Assembly: GCF_000365025.1 (NCBI RefSeq)
Contig: NZ_KB823011.1
Coordinates: 1,260,621-1,324,620 of the forward strand
DNA length: 64,000 bases
Direction of reading: 5' to 3'
Origin: Robiginitomaculum antarcticum DSM 21748
GTDB taxonomy: Bacteria > Pseudomonadota > Alphaproteobacteria > Caulobacterales > Maricaulaceae
The notes below the pieces were generated by a model. The model saw only the letters and a program-made list of their open reading frames with translations. It did no database searches and was not told where the DNA came from. Numbering within the stretch: position 1 is the first letter of the stretch; each line of letters begins with the position of its first letter. Of the stretch, positions 26,365 to 35,700 are shown in pieces. Position numbers and translations under genes: made by a program.

Positions 26365-27329
26365 TATAGGTTCAGCAGGGCCGATTTGGCATCCTTTTCA
26401 TAGGCTTCAACGATACGTCCGACAAGCGGGTGGCGGACCACATCACTGGCTTCAAATGTGATGGCGTCTATATTTTTGATATTCTGTAAAATGCCTAAAG
26501 CATGAGCGAGGCCGGATTGCGTGCCGCGCGGCAGGTCGGACTGGCTGGGATCGCCCGTAACGGCATAGGTGGCGCGCTCGCCAAGCCGGGTCAGCACCAT
26601 TTTCATCTGCGCAATCGTCGCGTTTTGCGCTTCGTCAATGACGACAAAAGCATCCGATAATGTGCGGCCGCGCATAAAGGCCAGCGGCGCGACTTCGATC
26701 TCGCCGGACAGCTTGCGCCGCTCGGTCTCTTCGCGGCCCAAAGTCATATAAAGCGCGTCCCAGATGGGCTGCATATAGGGATCGACTTTCTCGTTCAAAT
26801 CACCGGGAAGAAAGCCAAGATTTTCGCCTGCTTCGACAGCGGGGCGGCAGGCGATAAAGCGGCTAATCTCTCCGCGCGCCAGCAGGCTCGCGCCATAAGC
26901 GGTCGCCAGAAATGTTTTACCGGTCCCCGCCGGGCCAACCCCAAAGACGATCGTATTCGTACGCATGGATTTAATAAATTTTTCCTGACGCGGGGTTTTC
27001 GGCACGATCGGCCGGCGGCGCGGAAAGGGAATAACGGCTTCGACCGCGGCGGCGGCGACTTTGCCTTTACCGACGGCTTTAATCAGGGCGCGGACATCGC
27101 CCGGCCCGGCCGGCCAGCCGCGCTGCAGCCGCGCATAAAGCTCGCGCACAATCTCTGCCGCGCGTGCGCGCGACGGCCCGTCGCCATTAATCGTGACCGA
27201 CGCGCCGGGCGCTTCGAGATAAACGTCAAAGGCGTCCTCGATCAGAGCCAGATTGGCGTGTCCGGCTCCGGCCATATCGCGCACCAATCCTGCATCGTCA
27301 AATTCTAGTGTATCTGTGGCTTTGCTCAT
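26364..27329 (-). CDS. PhoH family ATPase (YbeZ-like)
   Basis: 321 residues. An N-terminal KH-like region (about 25-100) precedes a helicase-like ATPase: Walker A G-P-A-G-T-G-K-T at 132-139, Walker B V-V-I-D-E-A-Q-N and T-G-D-P-S-Q. YbeZ partners YbeY in RNA metabolism, matching the TAATG-coupled order. The usual upstream neighbour miaB is 2.9 kb away because of an insertion. Confidence 0.94.
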   Translation of the reverse strand: MSKATDTLEFDDAGLVRDMAGAGHANLALIEDAFDVYLEAPGASVTINGDGPSRARAAEIVRELYARLQRGWPAGPGDVRALIKAVGKGKVAAAAVEAVIPFPRRRPIVPKTPRQEKFIKSMRTNTIVFGVGPAGTGKTFLATAYGASLLARGEISRFIACRPAVEAGENLGFLPGDLNEKVDPYMQPIWDALYMTLGREETERRKLSGEIEVAPLAFMRGRTLSDAFVVIDEAQNATIAQMKMVLTRLGERATYAVTGDPSQSDLPRGTQSGLAHALGILQNIKNIDAITFEASDVVRHPLVGRIVEAYEKDAKSALLNL

Positions 27330-27379
27330 GGACTCGTATGTAAGGGCACAGCGCCGTTTATGCCAGAGGTCTTATGCGC

Positions 27380-28531
27380 TTATTGCGGTAATGTTTCCAC
27401 ATGGCGGGACAAGGCGAACAGCGCATCTTGCTCTTGTGCGCGGTTAGACATGGCGACGAAACTATAGCTGCCGTCCATGGCATATATAGCAACAACATTT
27501 GTCGCGCCATTTGAGCCTGACTGCCAGGAATAGAGCTTCTCCGGCGCGCCGTCATAAGCGGTGACGCGGCCGCCATAGGCATAATTCTCGTCGGGGGTCG
27601 TGATCGTATTAAATCGGGTCAGCCCGTCCGCGCCGATGATCTTGCCGTCATAAAGCGCCTCGAAAAAGTCGAGCATGTCTGCGCCATTTGTATAGGTTCC
27701 GCCGCCAATCATGACCGGAAGAGGATAGTCGCCTGTATGGTTTTCATCATCATTGTCATAGCCGACGGCGACATCGAAATCGCCGACGTCCTTGCCATCC
27801 AGATCCATGGTGAAAACGCCGCTGCGTGTCATGCCGGCCGGGCGGAAAACATATTTATTTAAGACATTGGCATAGCTCTGGCCGCTGACGGTTTCGATAA
27901 TGTGATGTATGACAACCCAATTGGTGATGTTATAATCAAAGGCGCTTCCCGGCGTAAAGTCGAGATCGCCTTGAGCATAGGCGCTCACCGCCTGTCCCAA
28001 CGTCATATCTATGCCCAGCTCTTCATCCGTGGCTTTGGAATTGATTTGCAGCCGTTTGGGCAGGCTGCCGATAAGGGCGCGAAAGCCTTCGGGAAGGCCG
28101 GAGCGGTTGGTCAGTAAATCGGCGACGGTGATTTGCCCGCCCGTATCGGCGCGGTACTCCGGCAGATATGTCGTGATTGGCGCGTCCAGATCAATCACGC
28201 CCTCATCGGCCATCGCGAATATAGCGGCGGAGGCGAATAATTTATCGATAGAGCCAGTTTGAAATACGCTCTGCTCCGTTAGCCATGTTTGCCGGCGTAA
28301 ATCGGCAATGCCTTTGGCATAACGGAAATCATTTTGCCCCGCGCGCCGCACAGCAATAACGCCGTTAAAGTCATTCTCCTGCACCCATTTTTTGACATAG
28401 CTGTCCAGCGCCGCTTGCGTGGCTAAGCCGGGCTGCGCCGACGCGCTGCTCTCGAATATTGAGCCTGACCCATTGCAAGCTGACAGGGATAATGCAGCCG
28501 CGCAAATGGACGTAATTAAAATGGATTTCAT
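27380..28531 (-). CDS. serine hydrolase, class C beta-lactamase-like, lipoprotein
   Basis: 383 residues with a lipoprotein signal (L-S-A-C, C19). The penicillin-binding fold has S94-x-x-K97 in T-G-S-I-D-K. The usual Y-S-N-T-N motif reads Y200-N-I-T-N, so the third-position Asn is replaced. The K/H-T-G triad region reads W-Q-S-G-S-N-G. Such deviations suggest an esterase or peptidase rather than a beta-lactamase. Anchored in the periplasm or outer membrane. It lies inside the insertion that separates phoH from miaB. Confidence 0.85.
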   Translation of the reverse strand: MKSILITSICAAALSLSACNGSGSIFESSASAQPGLATQAALDSYVKKWVQENDFNGVIAVRRAGQNDFRYAKGIADLRRQTWLTEQSVFQTGSIDKLFASAAIFAMADEGVIDLDAPITTYLPEYRADTGGQITVADLLTNRSGLPEGFRALIGSLPKRLQINSKATDEELGIDMTLGQAVSAYAQGDLDFTPGSAFDYNITNWVVIHHIIETVSGQSYANVLNKYVFRPAGMTRSGVFTMDLDGKDVGDFDVAVGYDNDDENHTGDYPLPVMIGGGTYTNGADMLDFFEALYDGKIIGADGLTRFNTITTPDENYAYGGRVTAYDGAPEKLYSWQSGSNGATNVVAIYAMDGSYSFVAMSNRAQEQDALFALSRHVETLPQ

Positions 28532-28577
28532 GATCGCCTCCTCAAAAGTCGAGGTGCCGGCGATCAGCTAGACCCGC

Positions 28578-28601
28578 AAATTCATCGGTGGCGATGAATT
28601 T
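28578..28601. promoter_or_regulatory. perfect 10-bp inverted repeat upstream of the serine hydrolase
   Basis: AAATTCATCG and CGATGAATTT pair exactly around GTGG. The centre is about 58 bases before the hydrolase start codon, so it may be an operator or a 5' mRNA hairpin. It has no T run. Confidence 0.45.
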
Positions 28602-28797
28602 ATCCTAGCGCTTGGCACTTAAGTTATTATCGTTTTTCGATAAGGATCAAATCACGCTTTGTAAAGTAGTTTTTTGAAAATATAGATACTTTGTTGCTCT
28701 ATCCATATTTTTATAACTCTAAATCCGCCATAAAACCGCGCCTTTTAAAAGACTAATCCCCGCCTTTCAAACCTGACCTATATTCAAACTGTTCTTA

Positions 28798-29036
28798 TCT
28801 CACGGGGCAGGCAAGCGATCGTTGGCTGGCTGGGGGTGAGACGGTGTTGGAGCAAACCACGGCGTGACGAAACGTGGGGCGCTTCGCCAGTGAGAGCTAG
28901 AACGGCGAAACCCGGCTCATGGCCGCTGGCAGAGACATTGCTGTGCTGCGTCTTTGTGGAAAAGGGCGCATGTCGAAAGCTTGGGATCACATTCAAGCTG
29001 GCGGCAGGGAGTTTGATAAACGAAACGCTTTTTTAC
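28798..29036 (+). ncRNA. candidate structured RNA of unknown class
   Basis: Successive short helices: TCTCAC (28798-28803) with GTGAGA (28836-28841); CCACG (28857-28861) with CGTGG (28873-28877); GGCG-CTT-CGCC (28878-28888); GCCAG (28886-28890) with CTGGC (28926-28930), an alternative to the previous one; AGCTTG with CAAGCT (28978-28999). A six-T run (29029-29036 region) after GTTT-GAT-AAAC could end the transcript on the plus strand. No match to RNase P, tmRNA, SRP or 6S hallmarks was recognised. The strand is a guess. Confidence 0.3.
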
Positions 29037-29127
29037 TTTTGGTCACCCAGTTTACCTTAGTCCCGCACAGACGCCCTACTAAAACAACAATAAGAGACAA
29101 AAAAGTGAGATAGACAACACACCAAAC

Positions 29128-29250
29128 ACCCGGTCATTCAGAGGGGCGCAGCCCCGAAGAATCCATACCTAGATTTTGAATTATATGCTTAACTGATAAT
29201 CCTAGACTTGGATCCTTCGCCGCTTTGCGGCTCTGGATGACAGGGCGGGA
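29128..29250. repeat. two palindromic repeats facing in opposite directions
   Basis: On the plus strand GGATCCTTCG is followed by a CCGC-TTT-GCGG hairpin and CTCTGGATGACAG (29210-29242). On the minus strand the same pattern reads GGATTCTTCG, a GGGGC-TGC-GCCCC hairpin and CTCTGAATGAC (about 29164-29132). The sequences flanking the centre (ATCCATACCTAGATTT and AATCCTAGACTTGGAT) are also roughly inverted. The pattern resembles dispersed palindromic repeats common in alphaproteobacterial intergenic regions. Confidence 0.6.
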
Positions 29251-29348
29251 TGTGCGTTTGGCTGACGCTAAGCGAGGACGCCCCTGGGCTCAGAAGTAAT
29301 TATACCTACCTATTTGCCAAAATAATTGTGGTAATAGCGAGAACTGCT

Positions 29349-30119
29349 TTAGTAGGAGACGCTACGTATTGTAGCGGGTGTGCAGCCTATACGTCTCAGG
29401 AACTTCTCGAATTCTTTGCTCAGATCCTCATGCATCTCACCGACCAAGAATTGGTAATCTTCGACACACTTTTTTGCCATACTTTCTGTAATTCGTTGAG
29501 GTTTTTCTTTGATTCTATCACAATTGTGAATGCAGTCATTTCTACGTTGGTAATGTTTAGCAAACAAGTTTCGGAAAGTCTTACCTGCATTTTTTTTAGC
29601 CGAACTTTTTTGAGTAGCCCCCAGCGATCTATATGTACGTGAGGTAATCCCATAATGGCGTTTTTTTACACGTTGGTTATGTATCCAAGAAATAATTTTA
29701 TCGTCGGTCAATGCCTTGGGCATGTTAGGTTCGTAAAATACGTTGAACTTCTTTTTTACAGAATTTAGGGAAAGAAAACTTTCTTTTTCCATAATTAATC
29801 GCGAACCAATGCGGTATCCTAATCCACTAGTCCCTCTGCTAGCTATTATGCTGATCGGAAACATGACATTAAAAATTCCATCTGGAACTTCCAGATTTGA
29901 TTCTCTTTGCATAGCGCGCAATGTTCTGGAAATAAGGTCGACGTAAGCTTTGCAAAAAAAAGCATCTGACGCCCCGACTGCCATCATGATGGCAGCTCGC
30001 CAAACATCTTGTCGAGCGACTTCATCACTAAAGTTTGAGCTCTGAGTTAATAACGTGAATGCTCTACTAATATCATTTTCAAAATGATTAAGAGAGGTCT
30101 TTAGTACGTGTTTTGGCAA
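29349..30119 (-). CDS. HEPN-domain protein (RiboL-PSP-HEPN-like), putative ribonuclease
   Basis: 256 residues, AT-rich compared with its neighbours. The helix A-R-Q-D-V-W-R-A-A-I-M-M-A-V-G-A-S-D-A-F-F and the motif R193-N-D-x-x-H198 (R-R-N-D-C-I-H) are the hallmarks of HEPN domains, whose R-x4-H pair cuts RNA in many toxins and phage-defence proteins. The middle (about 120-180) is Lys/Arg rich. The start is uncertain: the listed TTG has a weak upstream site, and the frame stays open for 26 further codons upstream with no ATG (it includes a C-Y-K-C pair). It lies 82 bases after miaB on the same strand, inside the phoH-miaB insertion. Confidence 0.65.
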   Translation of the reverse strand: MPKHVLKTSLNHFENDISRAFTLLTQSSNFSDEVARQDVWRAAIMMAVGASDAFFCKAYVDLISRTLRAMQRESNLEVPDGIFNVMFPISIIASRGTSGLGYRIGSRLIMEKESFLSLNSVKKKFNVFYEPNMPKALTDDKIISWIHNQRVKKRHYGITSRTYRSLGATQKSSAKKNAGKTFRNLFAKHYQRRNDCIHNCDRIKEKPQRITESMAKKCVEDYQFLVGEMHEDLSKEFEKFLRRIGCTPATIRSVSY

Positions 30120-30201
30120 TTCAGTATAATCCCCACATTTATAGCAATTAGCTAATATGGTGTTGAAGAGCTTGTCAATATTTCGGAGAGATGCTTAGCG
30201 A

Positions 30202-31662
30202 CTAAGCTAGGAGGCCCGTCAGGCTGTTGCGTCCGGCGTCGGTGATTTTAACCTGTACAATTTGTCCGACCGTCTCCGGTCCGGCGGCGAAATGCGTGCC
30301 TTGCAGATAAGGCGCGCGGCCAAAGACAGTGCCGTCATTTTTAGCAGATACATTTTCGACCAAGACCGGCAGTGTCTTGCCAATCAGGCTTTGGTTAAAT
30401 TCGGTTTGCTGCTTTGCGAGCAGCTCTTGAAGACGGGTCAGGCGCTCTGATTTTACGTCTTCAGGCACTTGATTGTCCATGTCCGCGCCGGGCGTACCGG
30501 GACGGATAGAATATTTAAAGCTAAACGCGCTGCCATATCCGATCTCGCGCACGGCGGTCATGGTGGCTTCGAAATCCTCATCCGTCTCGCCGGGGAAGCC
30601 GACGATGAAATCAGACGACAGCGCGAGGTCAGGACGGGCGGCGCGGATGCGCGCAATTAAGTCGCGATAATGGGCGTAACTATGGCCGCGGTTCATGGAT
30701 TTGAGGATTTTGTCGCTCCCGGACTGCAGCGGCAAATGCAGATACGGCATTAATTTGGACTCTGTGCCATGCGCCGCGATCAGCGCCTCGTCCATGTCGC
30801 GCGGATGCGAGGTGGTAAAGCGGATGCGCTCTATCCCGCCGATTTTGGCGACATGGGCGATAAGCTCGCCAAGGCCGAACTCGTCTTGGGTGCTACCGGC
30901 TGGCGCGGGGCCGTGATAGGCGTTGACGTTTTGGCCTAACAGCGTGACTTCGCGGACGCCTTGGGCCGCAAGACCGCGAATTTCGGCCACGATCTGGTCA
31001 ACCGGGCGGGAGACTTCCGCGCCCCGCGTATAAGGCACCACGCAGAATGTGCAAAATTTATCACAGCCTTCCTGGATGGTCACAAAGGCGGCAAAGCCTT
31101 TGATCATGCGCTCTACGGGAAGCTCATCAAATTTTTCTAACGTATCGAACTGCGTCTCTAAAACTTCGTCATTGCTGCGGGCTAGGCGCGCAATCATTTC
31201 AGGCAGCTTGTGATATGTCTGCGGGCCGAGAACCATATCGACAACAGGCGCGCGGCGAGTGATCTCCGCGCCTTCGGCCTGGGCCACACATCCGGCCACA
31301 GCGACGGTCATCGTGCCCTCGCCGGATGCGTCTTTTTCCTCTTTCATTTTACGAATGCGGCCTAACTCAGAATAGACTTTTTCGGCGGCTTTTTCGCGAA
31401 TATGACATGTATTGAGGATCACCAAATCCGCGCCCTCAGCGCTGTCGATCGGCGCGTAGCCAATCGGGGCCAAAATATCGGCCATACGCTGGCTGTCATA
31501 GACATTCATCTGGCAGCCATAGGTTTTGATGAAGACTTTTTTAGTGTTGGGGCCGGCGGGCGCAACGTCAAGGGTATTGGCCACGACGACATCTTTGGCC
31601 GCAAGCTCCTGCTTACGCGCGCTCACTTTGCGCTTGCTGTCTATGTCTAATGTCTTGGCCAT
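30202..31662 (-). CDS. miaB: tRNA-2-methylthio-N6-dimethylallyladenosine synthase
   Basis: 486 residues. UPF0004 domain Cys residues C50, C86 and C125 hold one iron-sulfur cluster. Radical-SAM C200-x3-C204-x2-C207 (C-D-K-F-C-T-F-C) holds the other. A C-terminal TRAM domain follows. It adds the methylthio group to i6A37 of tRNAs. In many alphaproteobacteria it is followed directly by phoH; here an insertion lies between. Confidence 0.97.
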   Translation of the reverse strand: MAKTLDIDSKRKVSARKQELAAKDVVVANTLDVAPAGPNTKKVFIKTYGCQMNVYDSQRMADILAPIGYAPIDSAEGADLVILNTCHIREKAAEKVYSELGRIRKMKEEKDASGEGTMTVAVAGCVAQAEGAEITRRAPVVDMVLGPQTYHKLPEMIARLARSNDEVLETQFDTLEKFDELPVERMIKGFAAFVTIQEGCDKFCTFCVVPYTRGAEVSRPVDQIVAEIRGLAAQGVREVTLLGQNVNAYHGPAPAGSTQDEFGLGELIAHVAKIGGIERIRFTTSHPRDMDEALIAAHGTESKLMPYLHLPLQSGSDKILKSMNRGHSYAHYRDLIARIRAARPDLALSSDFIVGFPGETDEDFEATMTAVREIGYGSAFSFKYSIRPGTPGADMDNQVPEDVKSERLTRLQELLAKQQTEFNQSLIGKTLPVLVENVSAKNDGTVFGRAPYLQGTHFAAGPETVGQIVQVKITDAGRNSLTGLLA

Positions 31663-31956
31663 CAGGCGCTCTCATCATCACGGCGGTAGGCGCGCGATAA
31701 AGCGCAAATGCGCCGCCAATGCAAGCGGTAGGGACAGACCCTATTTAAGGCGGGCGGCGAAAAAGCCTTTAATATCGGTCGGTCTTGTTTGGACGGGGCG
31801 CGCGATATTCGAACTTGTCAGAATTCTTTTTAATTTAATTTCAATTTTTTTTAAGTCTCACTTATGAGTTGGAACTCCATGCATTGCGCAGTCTACCTGC
31901 CTATGCCAAAACGCGCTCTGATTTGCATTCCCAATGTCAAAAAATGAAAGCCCGTC

Positions 31957-32730
31957 ATGGCCACACCTCCTGCGAAGAAGCGCCCTAACACTATATCCCA
32001 AGCCGTGCCTGATCTATCTGTCGTTATTCCTGTTTATAATGAAGAGGATAATGTCGGGCCGCTGGCGCGCGAAGTGGATGCGGCGCTGTCTCATATTAAC
32101 CACGAAATTGTTTTTGTGAATGATTGTAGCACGGATGCGACGCTGGCTAATCTTACCGCATTAAAAAAAGAATTACCGCAACTTCGCGCCGTGTCCCACC
32201 GCGCTAATGCCGGACAATCGCGGTCCGTACGCACCGGTATTTTAGCGGCCAAGGGGGCAGTAATCGCGACGCTGGACGGAGATATGCAAAATGTTCCCGC
32301 GGATATTCCGGCGCTTTATGCGCGGCTCACATCGCCCGATGCCCCCAAGGCATTGGCGCTCATTGGCGGGGACCGCACGGCGGGGCGCAAAGATACATGG
32401 TCAAAGAAACTGGGTAGCCGGATCGGCAACGGCATTCGCAAGAAACTCCTTAACGATGACTGTAATGATACGGGGTGCGGGTTGAAAGTGTTCAAGCGCG
32501 CCGCGTTTTTGCGGCTTCCCTATTTTGACCATATTCACCGTTATCTTCCCGCGCTGATGAACCGCGAGGGATATAGGTGCGAATTTATGCCGGTCAATCA
32601 CCGCGCGCGCGAACATGGGGTATCCAAATACACTAATTTCGGACGGCTCATGGTGAGCTTTGCCGATCTACGCGGCGTAATGTGGCTCAATAAACGCGCC
32701 CGCAATCCTGAAGGCTGGGACGAGGCTTGA
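31957..32730 (+). CDS. family 2 glycosyltransferase (dolichol-phosphate mannosyltransferase-like)
   Basis: 257 residues. D-L-S-V-V-I-P-V-Y-N-E-E-D-N at the start and the D-G-D-M-Q-N-V-P metal-binding motif mark a GT2 enzyme of the DPM1/GtrB type, which moves a sugar from a nucleotide donor to a polyprenyl phosphate. Unlike GtrB there is no obvious C-terminal membrane pair, so it should be soluble or peripheral. Divergent from miaB; the 294-base gap between them shows no clear feature. Confidence 0.88.
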   Translation: MATPPAKKRPNTISQAVPDLSVVIPVYNEEDNVGPLAREVDAALSHINHEIVFVNDCSTDATLANLTALKKELPQLRAVSHRANAGQSRSVRTGILAAKGAVIATLDGDMQNVPADIPALYARLTSPDAPKALALIGGDRTAGRKDTWSKKLGSRIGNGIRKKLLNDDCNDTGCGLKVFKRAAFLRLPYFDHIHRYLPALMNREGYRCEFMPVNHRAREHGVSKYTNFGRLMVSFADLRGVMWLNKRARNPEGWDEA

Positions 32731-32798
32731 CCTCTCCCAGAATGAAAATGGGATGAGAAGTCTGTTGGGGCGGTTCTGAATAGACGCGGCTATTGGCT

Positions 32799-35700
32799 CT
32801 AGCTCAGCCCTAATAGTTCGGCATTGCCGCCAATCGCTGCCGTATTAATTGTGATGACTTTCTCAGTGACAAAATAATGCAGATCATCTGGCAGAGGCGC
32901 GCGCTTTGCGTCCGAGATAAAGAAACGCAGAATAATTGCGCCCTCGCGATTTGCGAGTTTGCGGTTTAGCTCAACCACATTGTCTGCGGGGCCGGCATAA
33001 ACAATCCCGTCAATATCCTGCGGTAGTTTTTCGTAATTATCAGCGATGATAACGACATTACCCGCCAGCGTGGCGCAATAGGCCATATCATCGGCTATGA
33101 CTTGAAATTTCGGCGCGCCGCAGAGCACGGCGATGGTGCCTTTGGGCGCGTAGGAGAGGCGGTTATCCTCTCCTGTCGGGCCGGGCAGGGGCGTCTCTGC
33201 CAGTTCAATCTTGGCCAGACCTTCGCGCCAGACCATAGACGGATCGGTGAGCTCCGCCGCCGTAACATTCATAAATCGCGGCAGGTAATGCGGCCCGCCC
33301 GCCTTGGGCCCCGTCCCGGACAGGCCGCGCCCGCCAAAGGGCTGCACCCCGACAACAGCGCCGACCTGGTCGCGATTGACATAGACATTTCCGACGCGAA
33401 CGGCCTTTGCAATGCGGGTACACGTCGCGTCAATGCGGCTTTGCACGCCAAAGGTCAGGCCGTAACCGGAGGCGTTTATATCGGAGATAACCGCATCCAG
33501 CTTGGATGCTTTGAACCGCGCCACATGCAAGACGGGGCCGAATTGTTCTTCGACGAGATCTGTGATGCCGCCCACTTTGATCAGCGTTGGGGCAACAAAT
33601 GTTCCCGCGTCACAGGCCGCGTCCATCGCCGTTTGATAGACGATATTATTTTTATGCGCCTGAATATGCGCGTCTAATTTGGATTTAGCCTGCGCGTCAA
33701 TGACGGGGCCGATATCGGCGGCGCGCGGACGCGGGTCGCCCAAACGCAGCTGCGCCATCATGCCCGTAATCATCGGGACAACACGGTCATAAATCTCGTC
33801 TTGCAGATAGAGAATGCGCGCCGAAGAGCAGCGCTGCCCCGCGCTGTGAAAGGCGCTGCGCACGGCGTCGACGGCAACCTGTTCGGGCAGGGCCGTGCTG
33901 TCCACGATCATGGCGTTCAGCCCTCCCGTCTCGGCAATGACAATAGCAGGCGCTGCGTCGCGCGCGGCGAGGCTTTGATTGATCTTGCGCGCTGTGTTGG
34001 TGGATCCGGTAAAGGCCAGCCCGTCAATGGCGGGATGGGCCGTGATCGTCTGGCCCAGATCGGGCCCGCCCGGCGCGAAAATATAGCGGTCTTTCGGCAA
34101 GCCCGCATCCATCATATGGCGGCTGGCGGCATAAGCGATGAGCGGCGTTTGCTGCGCGGGTTTGGCGATCACGCGGTTTGCGCCCAGTAATGCGGCGACG
34201 ACCTGGCCTAGGAAAATGGCGAGCGGGAAATTCCACGGTGAGATACAGGCAAATGTGCCGCGCGGTGCGTAGTCCAGCGATACGCTTTGGCCATTTGAGC
34301 CGATAAAGCTGTCTGGCAAGGCTTCAAGCTGATCCGCGTAATACCGGCAAAAATCGACAGCTTCTCGAATCTCGTCAATGCCGTCCTGCCATGTTTTGCC
34401 CGCCTCGCTTTGGCATAGCGCAATAAGCGCCGGCATATCGGCGTCCAGACGATCTGCAAGATCGCGCGCCCATACGGCGCGCTGCGCTACAGGCCAATCG
34501 CTTTTCACTTTTTTATCCAGCGCCGCCGTCACATCTTCCGGCTTGGCCCATATGACATGGCCTGCAATCTGGCTGTGATCAAAGGGGCACGGCAGGGGCT
34601 GAGCCTCGCCGCGCTTTTCTTTGCCAAGGATAATCGGTTTTGCGACCGGCTTGGTTTGCGCGGCTGTTTCTACGGCCTTGCGCAGCGGTTGCCACTGGCT
34701 TTCAATATCCAGATTTACGCCTCTGGAATTTTCCCGCCCGGGCAGAATATGAGCGGGTTTCGGAATCGGCGACAGGCTAAGATTAAGGTCATTGACCGGA
34801 TGGGTTGTGAGCTCTCCAATCGGGGTCTGCGCGTCAATCAGACGGTGAACGAAAGAGCTATTGGCCCCGTTTTCAAGCAAGCGGCGCACCAGATAAGCGA
34901 GCAAATCTTTGTGGTGTCCTACGGGCGCATAGATGCATACATTGACGCCGAAGCGTTTTAGCACTTCGTCATACAGCGCGTCGCCCATTCCGTTCAGACG
35001 TTGAAATTCATAATTACGATCTTCGGGCGCCATAGCGCGGATGGCGGCAACGCTATGGGCATTATGAGTCGCAAATTGCGGGTATATAGCGCCCTCGGTT
35101 GCTTTGCTCAGCATGAAGCGCGCGCAGGCCAGATAGGATAAATCCGTCGCCGGTTTCTGCGTATAAACCGGATAATCGGGCAGGCCTTTTTGCTGTGATT
35201 TTTTAAGTTCGGCGTCCCAATAGGCGCCTTTGACAAGGCGCACGGGAATGCGCTGTTTGTGATATTTGGCGAGCGCCGTAATCCACGCCAGCACAGGCAG
35301 AGCGCGTTTGGAATAGGCCTGCACAACGATGCCCAGCTCGCCCCAGCCCAGCAGGTCAGGATCGGTAAAGAGTTGCTCATAGAGTTTAAGCGACAGCTCG
35401 AGCCGGTCGGCTTCCTCGGCGTCGATATTCACGCCAACGCCTTCGCTTCGCGCTTGAACCAGCAGACGTTTCACCCGCGCGGACATTTCGGTCATAACGC
35501 GGTCAGTTTGGGAGACGTCATAGCGCGGATGCAGGGCGGAGAGCTTGATTGAGATCGTCGCCGCGCGGTTTGTCTTGCCTTCATAGCGCTCTTTGCCCAT
35601 GGCCGTAATCGCGGCAGCGTAGGCGGCTTCGTAGCGGCTGGCATCCTCTTCGGTCAGCGCCGCTTCGCCCAGCATATCGAAGCTGTGGCTGGCGCCTAGG

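Larger units (their letters stand above)
28532..29348. other. 817-base gene-free region holding repeats and a candidate RNA
   Basis: No convincing protein-coding frame is found on either strand; the short frames present lack ribosome sites or family resemblance. The left part (to about 28790) is AT-rich. A more GC-rich middle (28795-29036) has successive helices and may be a structured RNA. The right part (29128-29250) contains two palindromic repeats in opposite orientation. The whole lies within the insertion between phoH and miaB. Confidence 0.7.

Noticed and set aside
28798-29036. RNase P RNA, tmRNA or 6S RNA
   Set aside because: The GAGGAAAGTCC core of RNase P, a tmRNA tag frame with TTCGA-type arm and the 6S bubble pattern were not found.
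28836-29113. Short plus-strand frames of 64-74 codons in the gene-free stretch
   Set aside because: No Shine-Dalgarno sequence, no recognisable motif, overlapping frames of similar length, and Trp/Arg/Cys composition unlike neighbours. More likely non-coding.
31663-31956. Gene or small RNA between miaB and the glycosyltransferase
   Set aside because: The frame at 31526-31867 overlaps miaB antisense; no hairpin with a T run or clear promoter pair was seen in the gap.
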